Positions 1 to 8,600 of a stretch of DNA of 64,000 nucleotides are shown here, one piece after another. The translations under genes were made by a program, and so were the position numbers. Under the pieces are notes generated by a model. It worked only from the letters and a program-made list of their open reading frames with translations. It did not search any database and was not told the DNA's origin. This DNA is from Xylanibacter muris (GTDB taxonomy: Bacteria > Bacteroidota > Bacteroidia > Bacteroidales > Bacteroidaceae): positions 143,229 through 207,228 of the forward strand of contig NZ_JABKKF010000009.1 in NCBI RefSeq assembly GCF_013166605.1, written 5' to 3'. Position 1 is the stretch's first letter. Each line of letters starts with the position of its first letter.

Positions 1-392
1 TTTCCTTCTGCTGCTGTAAGAAACTCACCTTTACTGTTTAGCAGTTTCAATGCGTTCCACTGGCGCGGGTTATGGCTTGCCGTTATGATAATTCCTCCGT
101 CAGCCTTTGACATTGTCACTGCCAGTTCTGTTGTGGGTGTTGTTGCCATTCCTATGTCTATCACATCATATCCCATCCCCATTAAGGTACCGCATACAAT
201 GTTCCTAACCATATCCCCGGATATGCGGGCATCTCTTCCCACGATAATCTTTCCGCTTCCGTTTTGTGTGTTCTTTCTTATAAAATCAGCGTATGCTGTC
301 GTGAACTTTACAATGTCAAGAGGATTCAGCGTATCTCCTGTCGCGCCTCCTATTGTTCCCCGTATTCCGGAGATAGACTTTATGAGTGTCAT
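1..392 (-). CDS. glmM: Phosphoglucosamine mutase / phosphohexomutase, N-terminal part (runs off the left edge)
   Basis: Phosphohexomutase of the alpha-D-phosphohexomutase family; in this position most likely GlmM, which turns glucosamine-6-phosphate into glucosamine-1-phosphate for peptidoglycan and LPS precursors. The first 130 residues are visible. They begin with the family start motif ISGIRGTIGG and contain the phosphoserine loop TASHNP, with the catalytic serine at residue 106. The ATG lies 1 nt after the stop of the DUF4827 gene, so the two are co-transcribed. The missing C-terminal domains prevent a firm choice between GlmM and a phosphomannomutase; I prefer GlmM from memory of the gene order in related genomes. 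Confidence 0.85.
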   Translation of the reverse strand, partial: MTLIKSISGIRGTIGGATGDTLNPLDIVKFTTAYADFIRKNTQNGSGKIIVGRDARISGDMVRNIVCGTLMGMGYDVIDIGMATTPTTELAVTMSKADGGIIITASHNPRQWNALKLLNSKGEFLTAAEG

Positions 393-393
393 T

Positions 394-1014
394 TTATCTT
401 TCTCTTTGATATGTGATTTCGTAATAGCATGGAATGACATTCGACACGGATGTGTTCTGTCCCTGTGTGTGTGGAACGATAAGTCTTACCTTTGCAAGAT
501 TATCCGTGCGTCGTCCTATTTTCAGATATGTGAAAGGTACAAGCCATCCTGACGGAACAGATGAGCCGTATGTGTTGTACATGACACCGCTTGTGAACAC
601 AGCAGTATATGTACCGCTTTTTCTTTGTACAAGCATTTTATCATAAGTACGGGGTGTGTTGTCGTTGCGCGACATGTAATATTCGTTAAGAATGTTGTAT
701 TCCGTATATCTGCAGATTATGTTTATCTGTTTGTCTTCCTCTAATTCAGAGCCGTTGCCTTTGTTTTCAATCTGCATGTATACTCCGCTGTTGTTCAGGT
801 ATACGAATTCATTTTTCTCGATACTGGTAGAGTCTCCCTGAGCATGGAATACAGCTTCGCTGATTTCTCTTATCCCTTGTTTGGCAATGAAACTCTTTAT
901 GGCGGAACGCTCCTTTTTCTTTTTGTCACCGTATGTTTCATAGTCGTCACATGCCGTGAAAGTCATGAGTGCGGCTATGGCAAATATGATTTCTTTCAGA
1001 GGGATTCTTTTCAT
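394..1014 (-). CDS. DUF4827 family lipoprotein
   Basis: A 206-residue predicted lipoprotein. The N-terminus has a basic start, a hydrophobic stretch and a lipobox ending TFTAC, giving lipidation at Cys22, followed by an acidic DDYETYG tail. The rest is a soluble domain without catalytic motifs I can name. It matches my recollection of DUF4827, a Bacteroidetes family commonly next to glmM and an NrnA-like gene, as here. The function is unknown; a cell-envelope location is inferred from the lipobox. It has its own promoter-like box upstream and forms a two-gene unit with glmM. Confidence 0.8.
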   Translation of the reverse strand: MKRIPLKEIIFAIAALMTFTACDDYETYGDKKKKERSAIKSFIAKQGIREISEAVFHAQGDSTSIEKNEFVYLNNSGVYMQIENKGNGSELEEDKQINIICRYTEYNILNEYYMSRNDNTPRTYDKMLVQRKSGTYTAVFTSGVMYNTYGSSVPSGWLVPFTYLKIGRRTDNLAKVRLIVPHTQGQNTSVSNVIPCYYEITYQRER

Positions 1015-1055
1015 TATAATTCTTTTTATGTATTATGATTATCTGTTATTTATGG

Positions 1056-1063
1056 CAAAATTA
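1056..1063 (-). promoter_or_regulatory. Promoter -7 element for DUF4827-glmM
   Basis: Minus-strand TAATTTTG fits the Bacteroidetes -7 consensus TAnnTTTG and lies about 42 nt upstream of the DUF4827 start. I do not see a clear TTTG box at the -33 position, so this rests on one element. Confidence 0.5.
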
Positions 1064-1137
1064 CAAAAATCCCTTTAAAAATCCTTCATATTACAGTACT
1101 TTAACTTGATTTCATTAAGTTCTTGCGTCATCTTTCA

Positions 1138-2160
1138 TTAGCTGCAGAATTTTTCTATGGCCTTTTTTGTAATCCTGACGGCTTCGTCTATTGAGCAATT
1201 CAGACGTCCTCCGGATGCGTTGAGGTGTCCGCCTCCATTGAAAAATTCTTTGGCTACAAGATTACATGGGAAGTCGTCGACAGATCTCAGGCTTACCCAT
1301 ACGATATTATCTTTTTCGGTGTCCTCTCTGAGTGAGATTGACAGTTTTGTGCCTTTTATTTGAAGAGGCATGTTTACAAGTCCTTCCGCATCTCCTTTTA
1401 TGTAATTGAATTTTCTGAGGTCATCGCGTGTGAGTGTGAAGAACGTTGCATGGTGTCTGGCGTCTACGACGAGTTTTTCATGAAGCACATATCCGATGAG
1501 CCGTATCCTTTGTTCACTGTAGTTATTGTATACGTTGCGGTAAATCTTGTCTTTGTCGATATTTTTCGTCAATAATCGGCTTATTATGAAAAAAATCTCA
1601 GGGCGTGTGCTGTTGTATGTGAATGTGCCGGTGTCTGTCATCATTCCGCAATATATCGGTGCGGCAAAGTGTGAGCCCATTTTATCGAAGTCACCGAGCT
1701 CATTCACTACTCTGAATACGATTTCACATGTTGAGCTTATTTCCGGTTCCGATATCATTATGTCGCATTTCAGCTGTGGGTTCAGATGGTGGTCAAACAT
1801 TACCTTCTTTGCCTTTGATTCCTGTATTAGGTTGCCGAGTCCGTCTGTGCGTGACACATCGTTGAGGTCAAGGCAGAACATGAGGTCTGCCTTTGTCATG
1901 ATATTCTCTGCGGTCTCTCTGTGCTTGTCGAAGCGGATTATTTTTTCTGTATTCGGCATCCACATCAGGAAATCCGGAAACTGGTCGGGTACGATTATAG
2001 ACGGTGACTTGCCTATTGTCCTGAGATATTCGGCCCATCCGAGACATGAGCCAATGGCGTCTCCATCGGGATTTATATGACAGAATATAACGATATTCTC
2101 GGCTTTATCTATAAAAGAACGCAGCTTTTCAAGATCGGTTGTTGACAATAAGTTATTCAT
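1138..2160 (-). CDS. DHH-family phosphoesterase, NrnA-like (nanoRNase / pAp phosphatase)
   Basis: A 340-residue DHH/DHHA1 phosphoesterase. Family members degrade 2-5 nt nanoRNAs and/or dephosphorylate pAp. The metal-binding motifs are visible in order: NPDGDAIGS, CLDLND, FDHHLN, and the C-terminal DHHA1 signature NGGGHLNASGG. The open frame extends 48 codons further upstream, but that extension crosses a terminator hairpin and lacks family similarity, so the ATG at 2160 (MNNLLSTTDLEK) is taken as the start. The gene lies after the nucleotidyltransferase gene but is separated from it by that terminator. Confidence 0.9.
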   Translation of the reverse strand: MNNLLSTTDLEKLRSFIDKAENIVIFCHINPDGDAIGSCLGWAEYLRTIGKSPSIIVPDQFPDFLMWMPNTEKIIRFDKHRETAENIMTKADLMFCLDLNDVSRTDGLGNLIQESKAKKVMFDHHLNPQLKCDIMISEPEISSTCEIVFRVVNELGDFDKMGSHFAAPIYCGMMTDTGTFTYNSTRPEIFFIISRLLTKNIDKDKIYRNVYNNYSEQRIRLIGYVLHEKLVVDARHHATFFTLTRDDLRKFNYIKGDAEGLVNMPLQIKGTKLSISLREDTEKDNIVWVSLRSVDDFPCNLVAKEFFNGGGHLNASGGRLNCSIDEAVRITKKAIEKFCS

Positions 2161-2215
2161 AATATAATGCAGGTGAAGTTTATATGTTATAAAATTGTTT
2201 ATGGAATAACAAGCG

Positions 2216-2246
2216 AAAGCCCAATTAGCCGGACTAATTGGGCTTT
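2216..2246 (-). terminator. Rho-independent-type terminator after the nucleotidyltransferase gene
   Basis: A perfect 13-bp stem (AAAGCCCAATTAG at 2216-2228, complement at 2234-2246) with a 5-nt loop, starting 20 nt beyond the stop of the minus-strand nucleotidyltransferase gene. The T tract on the minus strand is short. Confidence 0.8.
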
Positions 2247-2266
2247 TGCAATATTTATGTCCTGTT

Positions 2267-3178
2267 TTAGAAGAGTTTGTCCGGATATACCCCGGAGTCG
2301 ACAAGCGACTGTATCTTGTCTACAACAGACTGGCGGTCTGCCGCGTATGTCACACCGAACCATTTGCTCGTTGTATCGAGTACTTTTACGGTGGCGGTCT
2401 CTTCGTTTATTAGTTTGTTTACCATCAGCGGTATAAAGAATTCCGCTTTTGGGTTTTTCATGTTTTTCTCATCAGACAAGAATTCTTTGAAGTAATTCAC
2501 GCTATGCTCAAAGTAATCGGGAGTGAATCCCCACATATTCATTGATACAGGAGTGTTGTCTTCCACCTCAATCCATTTTCCGTCTTCATCTTTATAGCAT
2601 ATCGGCCCGTCCACACGCATGATTTCAGTACGTTCCACCACGGTGGTGAGGTTTTCGTCTTTATCCTTAGAGCATATACCGCGTGCCACACTTCCATTTT
2701 CCGAGAGAGTATTGCCTACGCGGAATCCCACCATTGCATATTTGTTTGTGCATCCTTCCGGAAGTTCAGAAAGGAATTTGCCTATAACCATGAATGCGTC
2801 GCGATTATAGAAGTCATCACAGTTTATGACACAGAAAGGTTCTTTAATGCAGTCTTTTGCCATCATGACAGCATGGTTTGTTCCCCATGGCTTTACTCTT
2901 TCTTCCGGACAATGGAAACCTTCCGGCAGGGCGTCAAGGCTTTGAAAGCAAAGTTCCACAGGAACATGTCCCTCATATTTGCTTAGGACTTTATCGCGGA
3001 AATCCTGTTCGAAGTCTTTTCTTATAACGAATACTATTTTACCGAATCCGGCCTTTATGGCATCATAGATAGAATAATCCATGATTGTTTCTCCATTAGG
3101 GCCAAGTCCGTCTAACTGTTTTAATCCACCGTAGCGGCTTCCCATACCGGCTGCAAGGAGTAATAAAGTTGGTTTCAT
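2267..3178 (-). CDS. Sugar-phosphate nucleotidyltransferase family protein
   Basis: A 303-residue member of the GT-A-fold NTP_transferase superfamily, which activates sugar phosphates to NDP-sugars. The N-terminus LLLAAGMGSRYGGLKQLDGL carries the glycine-rich nucleotide-binding motif GxGxR with the downstream lysine, and INCDDFYNRDAF supplies the metal-binding Asp pair. No hexapeptide acyltransferase repeats follow. The sugar substrate cannot be told from sequence. It has its own promoter and terminator, so it is probably monocistronic. Confidence 0.8.
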   Translation of the reverse strand: MKPTLLLLAAGMGSRYGGLKQLDGLGPNGETIMDYSIYDAIKAGFGKIVFVIRKDFEQDFRDKVLSKYEGHVPVELCFQSLDALPEGFHCPEERVKPWGTNHAVMMAKDCIKEPFCVINCDDFYNRDAFMVIGKFLSELPEGCTNKYAMVGFRVGNTLSENGSVARGICSKDKDENLTTVVERTEIMRVDGPICYKDEDGKWIEVEDNTPVSMNMWGFTPDYFEHSVNYFKEFLSDEKNMKNPKAEFFIPLMVNKLINEETATVKVLDTTSKWFGVTYAADRQSVVDKIQSLVDSGVYPDKLF

Positions 3179-3219
3179 TTTTGATTGATTAATTGTTTTT
3201 TTATTATTGTTAGCTGTTG

Positions 3220-3227
3220 CAAAAGTA
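3220..3227 (-). promoter_or_regulatory. Promoter -7 element for the nucleotidyltransferase gene
   Basis: Minus-strand TACTTTTG matches TAnnTTTG, 42 nt before the start codon. A CAAA on the plus strand at 3250-3253 (TTTG on the minus strand) gives a spacing of 22, slightly longer than the usual 20. Confidence 0.5.
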
Positions 3228-3308
3228 CGAATAAATTTTTAAATCCCACCAAAATGTGAAACTTTTTTTAAAGCATATACAGACTCTAACCGATTAATAT
3301 TTATTGTT

Positions 3309-5627
3309 TTAGAACGGATAGCCTATTGCGAAGTGGAATCCGAGCCCGTCCTTGAACTTGGGTATGTTGTAGTATCCTCCCTTGCCTGTCTCGTATGGGA
3401 CATGCAGGGCTATTCCCAAGTCAAGTCTCAGAACAAAGAAATCAAGGTCGTATCTCAATCCCGCACCCGTTCCGAGTGCAAGCTGTTTGAAGAAACTTTC
3501 TATTCTGAATTCCGAGTCCGGCCTGTTCTCGTCTTTTTTCATCAGCCAGATATTTCCAGTGTCGATGAAAGCGGCTCCGTATAGGCTTCCGATAATGTTG
3601 AATCTGTATTCAAGGTTCATTTCAAGCTTTATGTCGCCTGTCTGGTCAAGGTATGCATAAGTCGTCGACGGCGCAACGTATTTTCCCGGACCGATGCTTC
3701 GTATTGTGAAAGCCCTTATACTATTGGCTCCGCCTACATAGAACTGTTCCGTGTATGGTGCGCGCTCAGAGTTTCCGTATGCCCATATAATGCCGCCGGC
3801 CACGCGTCCGACAAGCTGCGATTTCAATCCTGTGCGCCATGTCTTCCTTAATGAGGTGTTAAGTTTCAGGAACTGTGCGAACGGGTTGCCGAATAAGTTT
3901 TTTTCTTTTGTATTGAACCCCTTGTTTGCTGCGACGTATGCCATGGACAGCACGTTTCCGGCCTCTGTCACTGTCGTTTCCCATACGATAGGGTTTTTAT
4001 ATGTAGCAGGACTTGTGTATGTATATGTGTATTTTATTTTTGGTATGAACTGATTCCTCATAGACATGTATATTGCAGGGTTCCTGTCGGCGATGGAGTC
4101 GAAAGTTGCGGTCGTGTTCTGTAGGTAGTTGTAGTCCAGCAGGAACGGACTTAACTCATGTCTGGAGTTTGCCGATGTCTGGAACTTGTATGTTACGGCT
4201 CCCGTGACAGTGAGCATCTTGAAGTATTTTGCCCTGTTCAGCACATTTCCGGAAAGTGAGAACAGTGTCGACGGCGGAACATGGAATCTTCTGCGGCCGA
4301 ACCATCCGAACGGTGCTTCTATGCGTGGATACTCAAGAGACACGTCAGCACCGTATTCGTATGAGTTTATTTTAGAACTGTTGCCGTTCACTTTCTTTCC
4401 CGTCTGCCATTCATACGATCCCTTCAGGTTCAGGGTAAGTTTCTCACCGCCCCTGAAGGCATTTCTTTTTGTAAGTCCGAGCACAAGTCCCGGGCCGGTG
4501 CGGTCGTTTGTCTTGATTGAATAATTGGCTTCTATCGAGGCGTCCAGCGGTTTGTCGAATATACATGTAAGGCTCATGTCAAGTGTGTCGCATGTTGCGG
4601 ATGTGTCACGTGGAGTGAATGCGAAATCAGACATGGTGAACAGTCCCATGCTGTTGAGAATGTTTGCTGATTCCACATAGTTGTTTTGACTGAACATCTG
4701 TCCGCGCTTTAGTTTGAGGTCCCGCAACAGGGCTTTTATGCGTATTGGAGGTTTTTTTCCTGAATACAACAGTTTGAAGCGTGGGTGCACAAACGAGTCT
4801 GTAGGCTGTTCTGTTACAGAGCGTCGCAATTCCAGTTTCATGTTTCCGAGATACCATTTGCGCCCGGCTTCTTCCGGAAGATTGCCAATAGGTTGCATAC
4901 GTACCTCTACTTTTCCTGGAATGGATACTGAATCTGCAAGAAATGTGGAATACCCGGCCTTGTAGAAATAATACCCGTTGTTTCTGAGCAGATTGCTTAT
5001 CCTGGTGCGTTCCGCGTCAAGTTGCGATACGGCAAACGGCTCTCCGCTTTTAATCCTTGCGTTATCTGCCGTGCTAATGATGATACTGTCCGTACCTTCG
5101 GGAAAACTGACATATTTCAATGTGTCTATTGTATAGAGATGGTTGAGTGTTATGTTATAGCTGAGTTTTTCCTTCTTCGGGTTTTTCTGTGGAATTATGC
5201 TATATCCTACGTTTGCATTGAAATATCCGTTATTCCTCAGGATATTCGTAGCGACTTTTGCTCTCATCTCCGGATTTACATAGCTCATCAGTATCGGCTC
5301 GCTTCCGAAACTGTTTTTTATCCAGTTGCCGAATTTCGAGGTTGAGTTTGCATATTTATTGTATATCCATAATTTCACGGGAAACGGTGTCTTGTAATAA
5401 GAACTTCCCAGAAACGCTCCGTTCGGTGCACATGCCAGTGCGGCTTCAATTTCTTCCTTTACAGCCGGAAGAGCCTCTCCTTCTCCGTTGGGTTCGTATT
5501 TTATCTCTTTAAGTCCCGTATACAGGGTCTCGTTTTCCGGCAGGTTGCTTGTTGATGAACAGGCACACAAAAATGAAACTGCCGTCAGTGCTATGGATAT
5601 GATATTATTGTTTCTTGTTTTTTTCAT
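3309..5627 (-). CDS. tamL: TamL: BamA/TamA-type outer-membrane lipoprotein
   Basis: A 772-residue Omp85-family outer-membrane protein. A lipobox (FLCAC, lipidated Cys23) starts the mature protein; POTRA-like repeats occupy roughly residues 30-320, and a C-terminal beta-barrel ends with phenylalanine (AIGYPF). Lipidated TamA-like proteins paired with TamB are a known Bacteroidetes arrangement (TamL). It acts with TamB in envelope assembly, either beta-barrel protein insertion or phospholipid transport. Its first 23 bp overlap the 3' end of tamB, so the two are translationally coupled. The exact client molecules are unknown. Confidence 0.88.
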   Translation of the reverse strand: MKKTRNNNIISIALTAVSFLCACSSTSNLPENETLYTGLKEIKYEPNGEGEALPAVKEEIEAALACAPNGAFLGSSYYKTPFPVKLWIYNKYANSTSKFGNWIKNSFGSEPILMSYVNPEMRAKVATNILRNNGYFNANVGYSIIPQKNPKKEKLSYNITLNHLYTIDTLKYVSFPEGTDSIIISTADNARIKSGEPFAVSQLDAERTRISNLLRNNGYYFYKAGYSTFLADSVSIPGKVEVRMQPIGNLPEEAGRKWYLGNMKLELRRSVTEQPTDSFVHPRFKLLYSGKKPPIRIKALLRDLKLKRGQMFSQNNYVESANILNSMGLFTMSDFAFTPRDTSATCDTLDMSLTCIFDKPLDASIEANYSIKTNDRTGPGLVLGLTKRNAFRGGEKLTLNLKGSYEWQTGKKVNGNSSKINSYEYGADVSLEYPRIEAPFGWFGRRRFHVPPSTLFSLSGNVLNRAKYFKMLTVTGAVTYKFQTSANSRHELSPFLLDYNYLQNTTATFDSIADRNPAIYMSMRNQFIPKIKYTYTYTSPATYKNPIVWETTVTEAGNVLSMAYVAANKGFNTKEKNLFGNPFAQFLKLNTSLRKTWRTGLKSQLVGRVAGGIIWAYGNSERAPYTEQFYVGGANSIRAFTIRSIGPGKYVAPSTTYAYLDQTGDIKLEMNLEYRFNIIGSLYGAAFIDTGNIWLMKKDENRPDSEFRIESFFKQLALGTGAGLRYDLDFFVLRLDLGIALHVPYETGKGGYYNIPKFKDGLGFHFAIGYPF

Positions 5628-8600
5628 CGCTTATTATGTCTTTATGTTCTGCCGCGTCCTCATCCTCGTCTTTCTGTCCGGAGTTTTGTCTCATTCTGAA
5701 CAGTTCGCTTAATTTGTTTATTTTCTTTCTCCATACAAAACCGCCTCCGTATTCCGACACACCGTCTTCCAGAAGGTCGGTAATGTCCTTGTTGTAGAAT
5801 AGTCTTACATATTTCTGTGCAGTCTGGTCAAGCCTGTATTCCAATGACACATTGTCAATGAAGGCCTCATCCTGTTGCGTTGTACTGTTTGAATTGTTTC
5901 CGGAAACTTTTCCGCCTATTATGAAATTCACACGGTTGTTCCAGAATCTTTTTGCGAATTTGAACGAATAGTCGGTATGGGTGTTTCCTGCAGCATCTGA
6001 GTTCTGGTCAAGTCCCACACTTATGTCTACGGTTTTCATCGCACTGTTTGTAAGGTTTTTTATCTCGCTTTGCAGAAACGAGTTAAGTGCGTTGTTCATG
6101 GAAAATCCGGTGGTGTTGCCGTCTGATAGATACATGCCTGTGGTGAGCATTGTGATTGCCAGCTTGTTTTTCTGTTCAGGACTCATTGCCGCCAGTTCGT
6201 TCTTTATTGTCATGTCATCCGGAGCGTCAAGTGTGAATTCAAGTCCCATGTCGTTAAGGGTCTTTGTTACTTTCACTCCACATTTGAACAGTACGCTTCT
6301 GCTGTTTCCTGTTTCTGACGCCACCATTGATTTCGTTTCTTCCGTAGCCTCTATGTTGAGTCGCGGATTCATCATGTCTCCCGTAAACTCGATGTGGCTG
6401 CCTTTCTGTATCGTGAAGGTTTTCAGCGGAATTATTGGCAGGGCATATTTCATTTCACCGTCGTTCAGGGTGTATCTTCCGAAGAGTTGCAGGTCATCTG
6501 TGGTATTGTATGTCATGCGGAGCTCTCCGCCGCCTTCCACATCCACATAGTTTGACTGGCTGGCGTTGAGTGCGCAGCGTATTCTCGCTCCGGATTCAAT
6601 GTTCAGGAGCAGGAGCATGTCAAGACCGCTGATTGGCGGGCGGTTTACGCTGTTTATCTGTGTCGTGTCGTTGAAGTTTGTGAATGTGACAAGCTCCTTA
6701 AGCTGGTCGTCTGTATTCAACGGTGAGTCTTTGAGTATGTATGTCATGTCGGTTTTTCCGAGCACGTCAAGTTGCCCTTTCATTTCAAGATTATCAGTGG
6801 TGCCGTTGACGTTGCCGTAGAAATTGACAAAAGCCTTGCCGTAGGCAATCGACTTGCTTGTCTGTTTCGCGTCTATAATCTGATAGTTTGTGGCCCTCAT
6901 CTTCATGTTTATACGCATTTTCTCCGGATTTGAGAAATCCACGGAGCCTGAGATGTTCAGCGGGTTGTTATTGTATGAGTATAGAGTGAAATTCTCGAGC
7001 AGGAGGTTGCTCCCGATTATTCTTACCGGGTCGTTGTCGGCCCTTAATCTTACCCCATAAGGCACACTTACGATATATGAAGAGTCGAGATACACCTCCC
7101 CGTCGACCTGAGGCTTACTGAGTGTTCCTTTTATTTCCACTTCGCCGTCTGCATATCCGTTGAATCCGAACAGCCTGTCCGGTATGAATCCGTTTACGAT
7201 ATCCAGCGGCAGTCTGGTCATCTTGAACATGGCTTCCAGATAACCTTCGCCCTCGGTCTGGTAGGAGCCGTTCAGTATGCCGATGTCATGTCCGTTCTGG
7301 TTTATGCGTGCTTCCACGTAGTGGGCCAGGTCTTCACGTTGCATGTATATGAATTCCGTGCTGAGATTTCCTATGGGGCATTTCTCGTATGTCATGTTGC
7401 TTACAGACATGTCGGATGCCACCGAGACTTTCTCATTCTCGTTTAGCAACAGGTGGTAGTCGCCGTTCAGCATACCGGTTATGCGCGGAGCGTATGGAAG
7501 TACGGAAGTTATTTTTTCGAGATCAAAATTGTTCAGGCTGACCGTGAGGTCCTGAAGTGTCTCTCTGTTTTCGTCATTCGAGTATATTTTCACACCTGTA
7601 CCGTCGTCTGCGATGAGGTCTACGTTGGCATATACTCTCTTGTTGCGGCCAAGGAATACATAGTTCTCTTTATTGAGATTGAATTCTTTGTATCCTATGA
7701 CAGGCCTGTATGGTGTCAGATGTATGTAGATGCCGCTGTCGCGCATCTCTGCCGTTGTTCCGAGCTGTACTCCCATCCTGTTGTTCTTGTCATAGTACTT
7801 GACGTTAGCCTCTATGCCATTGTCGTAGATATGTCCGTTCATGAGGGTTGTGAAAACAAACTGGGGATTATTCTTGTTGTTTGTGACCTGGGCATTGAAC
7901 CTCACAAGCGACGAATCCTGTCTTATATGGAATTTTATTGTATCGATTCTTGTGCTGTCGGCCGTAAGTGAATATACGTGTCCGTTGCCGTTCAATCCCT
8001 TGACGGGCGATGATGTTATGTCAAGCAGCAGGTCTTTGAAATCCACTCCCTTCATTCTCAGAAAGTTGGCGAACGGATTATCGTTTCCGCTTGTTATATA
8101 AAGGCTCAGGTCTGGATAAAGTTCCTTTATTCTCGGGTGGTCTATTATCTTGTTTTTCATCTGGCCGAGAATCTCGTCCGTTATCAGTCCTCCTTTTTCA
8201 ATTAGGCTTTTATATCCTCCTTTTGCTTTCATGTCCAGCTTCAGGTTGCCGCTTGACATCATTGCCCAGGTGGTATCCCTGTTTGTCATGACGTCTATTG
8301 TTATGTCTGTAGGGCGGTATGTCTTTTTCTGTGTCTTTACCGTGAGGTCGTTTACGTATCCGTTTATTTTAAACGCTTCCTTTAGGTCGGATGCAATGTC
8401 GATATGTGCGCATACTCCGGCTTTTAACGGAACATCGGTTATTCTTAGCCTGTGAAAGTCTGCCTCCCGAAGGTCGGACACTATTGTGCCTGCCAGATAT
8501 TTCCTGCTTACAAGAGCGTCGATGCCGATGGTGCCGTTAAACAGTCTGTTGCTTCCGTTCACGGTTACGTGCCCTCTTCCGTTGTTAAGGATGGCTTCCG

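Noticed and set aside
487..494. TACCTTTG on the plus strand, resembling the stable-RNA promoter core
   Set aside because: It lies inside the DUF4827 coding region, lacks the GCACYCGC extension and no RNA gene or plus-strand gene follows.
2161..2304. N-terminal extension of 48 codons on the NrnA-like gene
   Set aside because: It reads through a perfect terminator hairpin and overlaps the 3' end of the nucleotidyltransferase gene; the family starts at the ATG at 2160.
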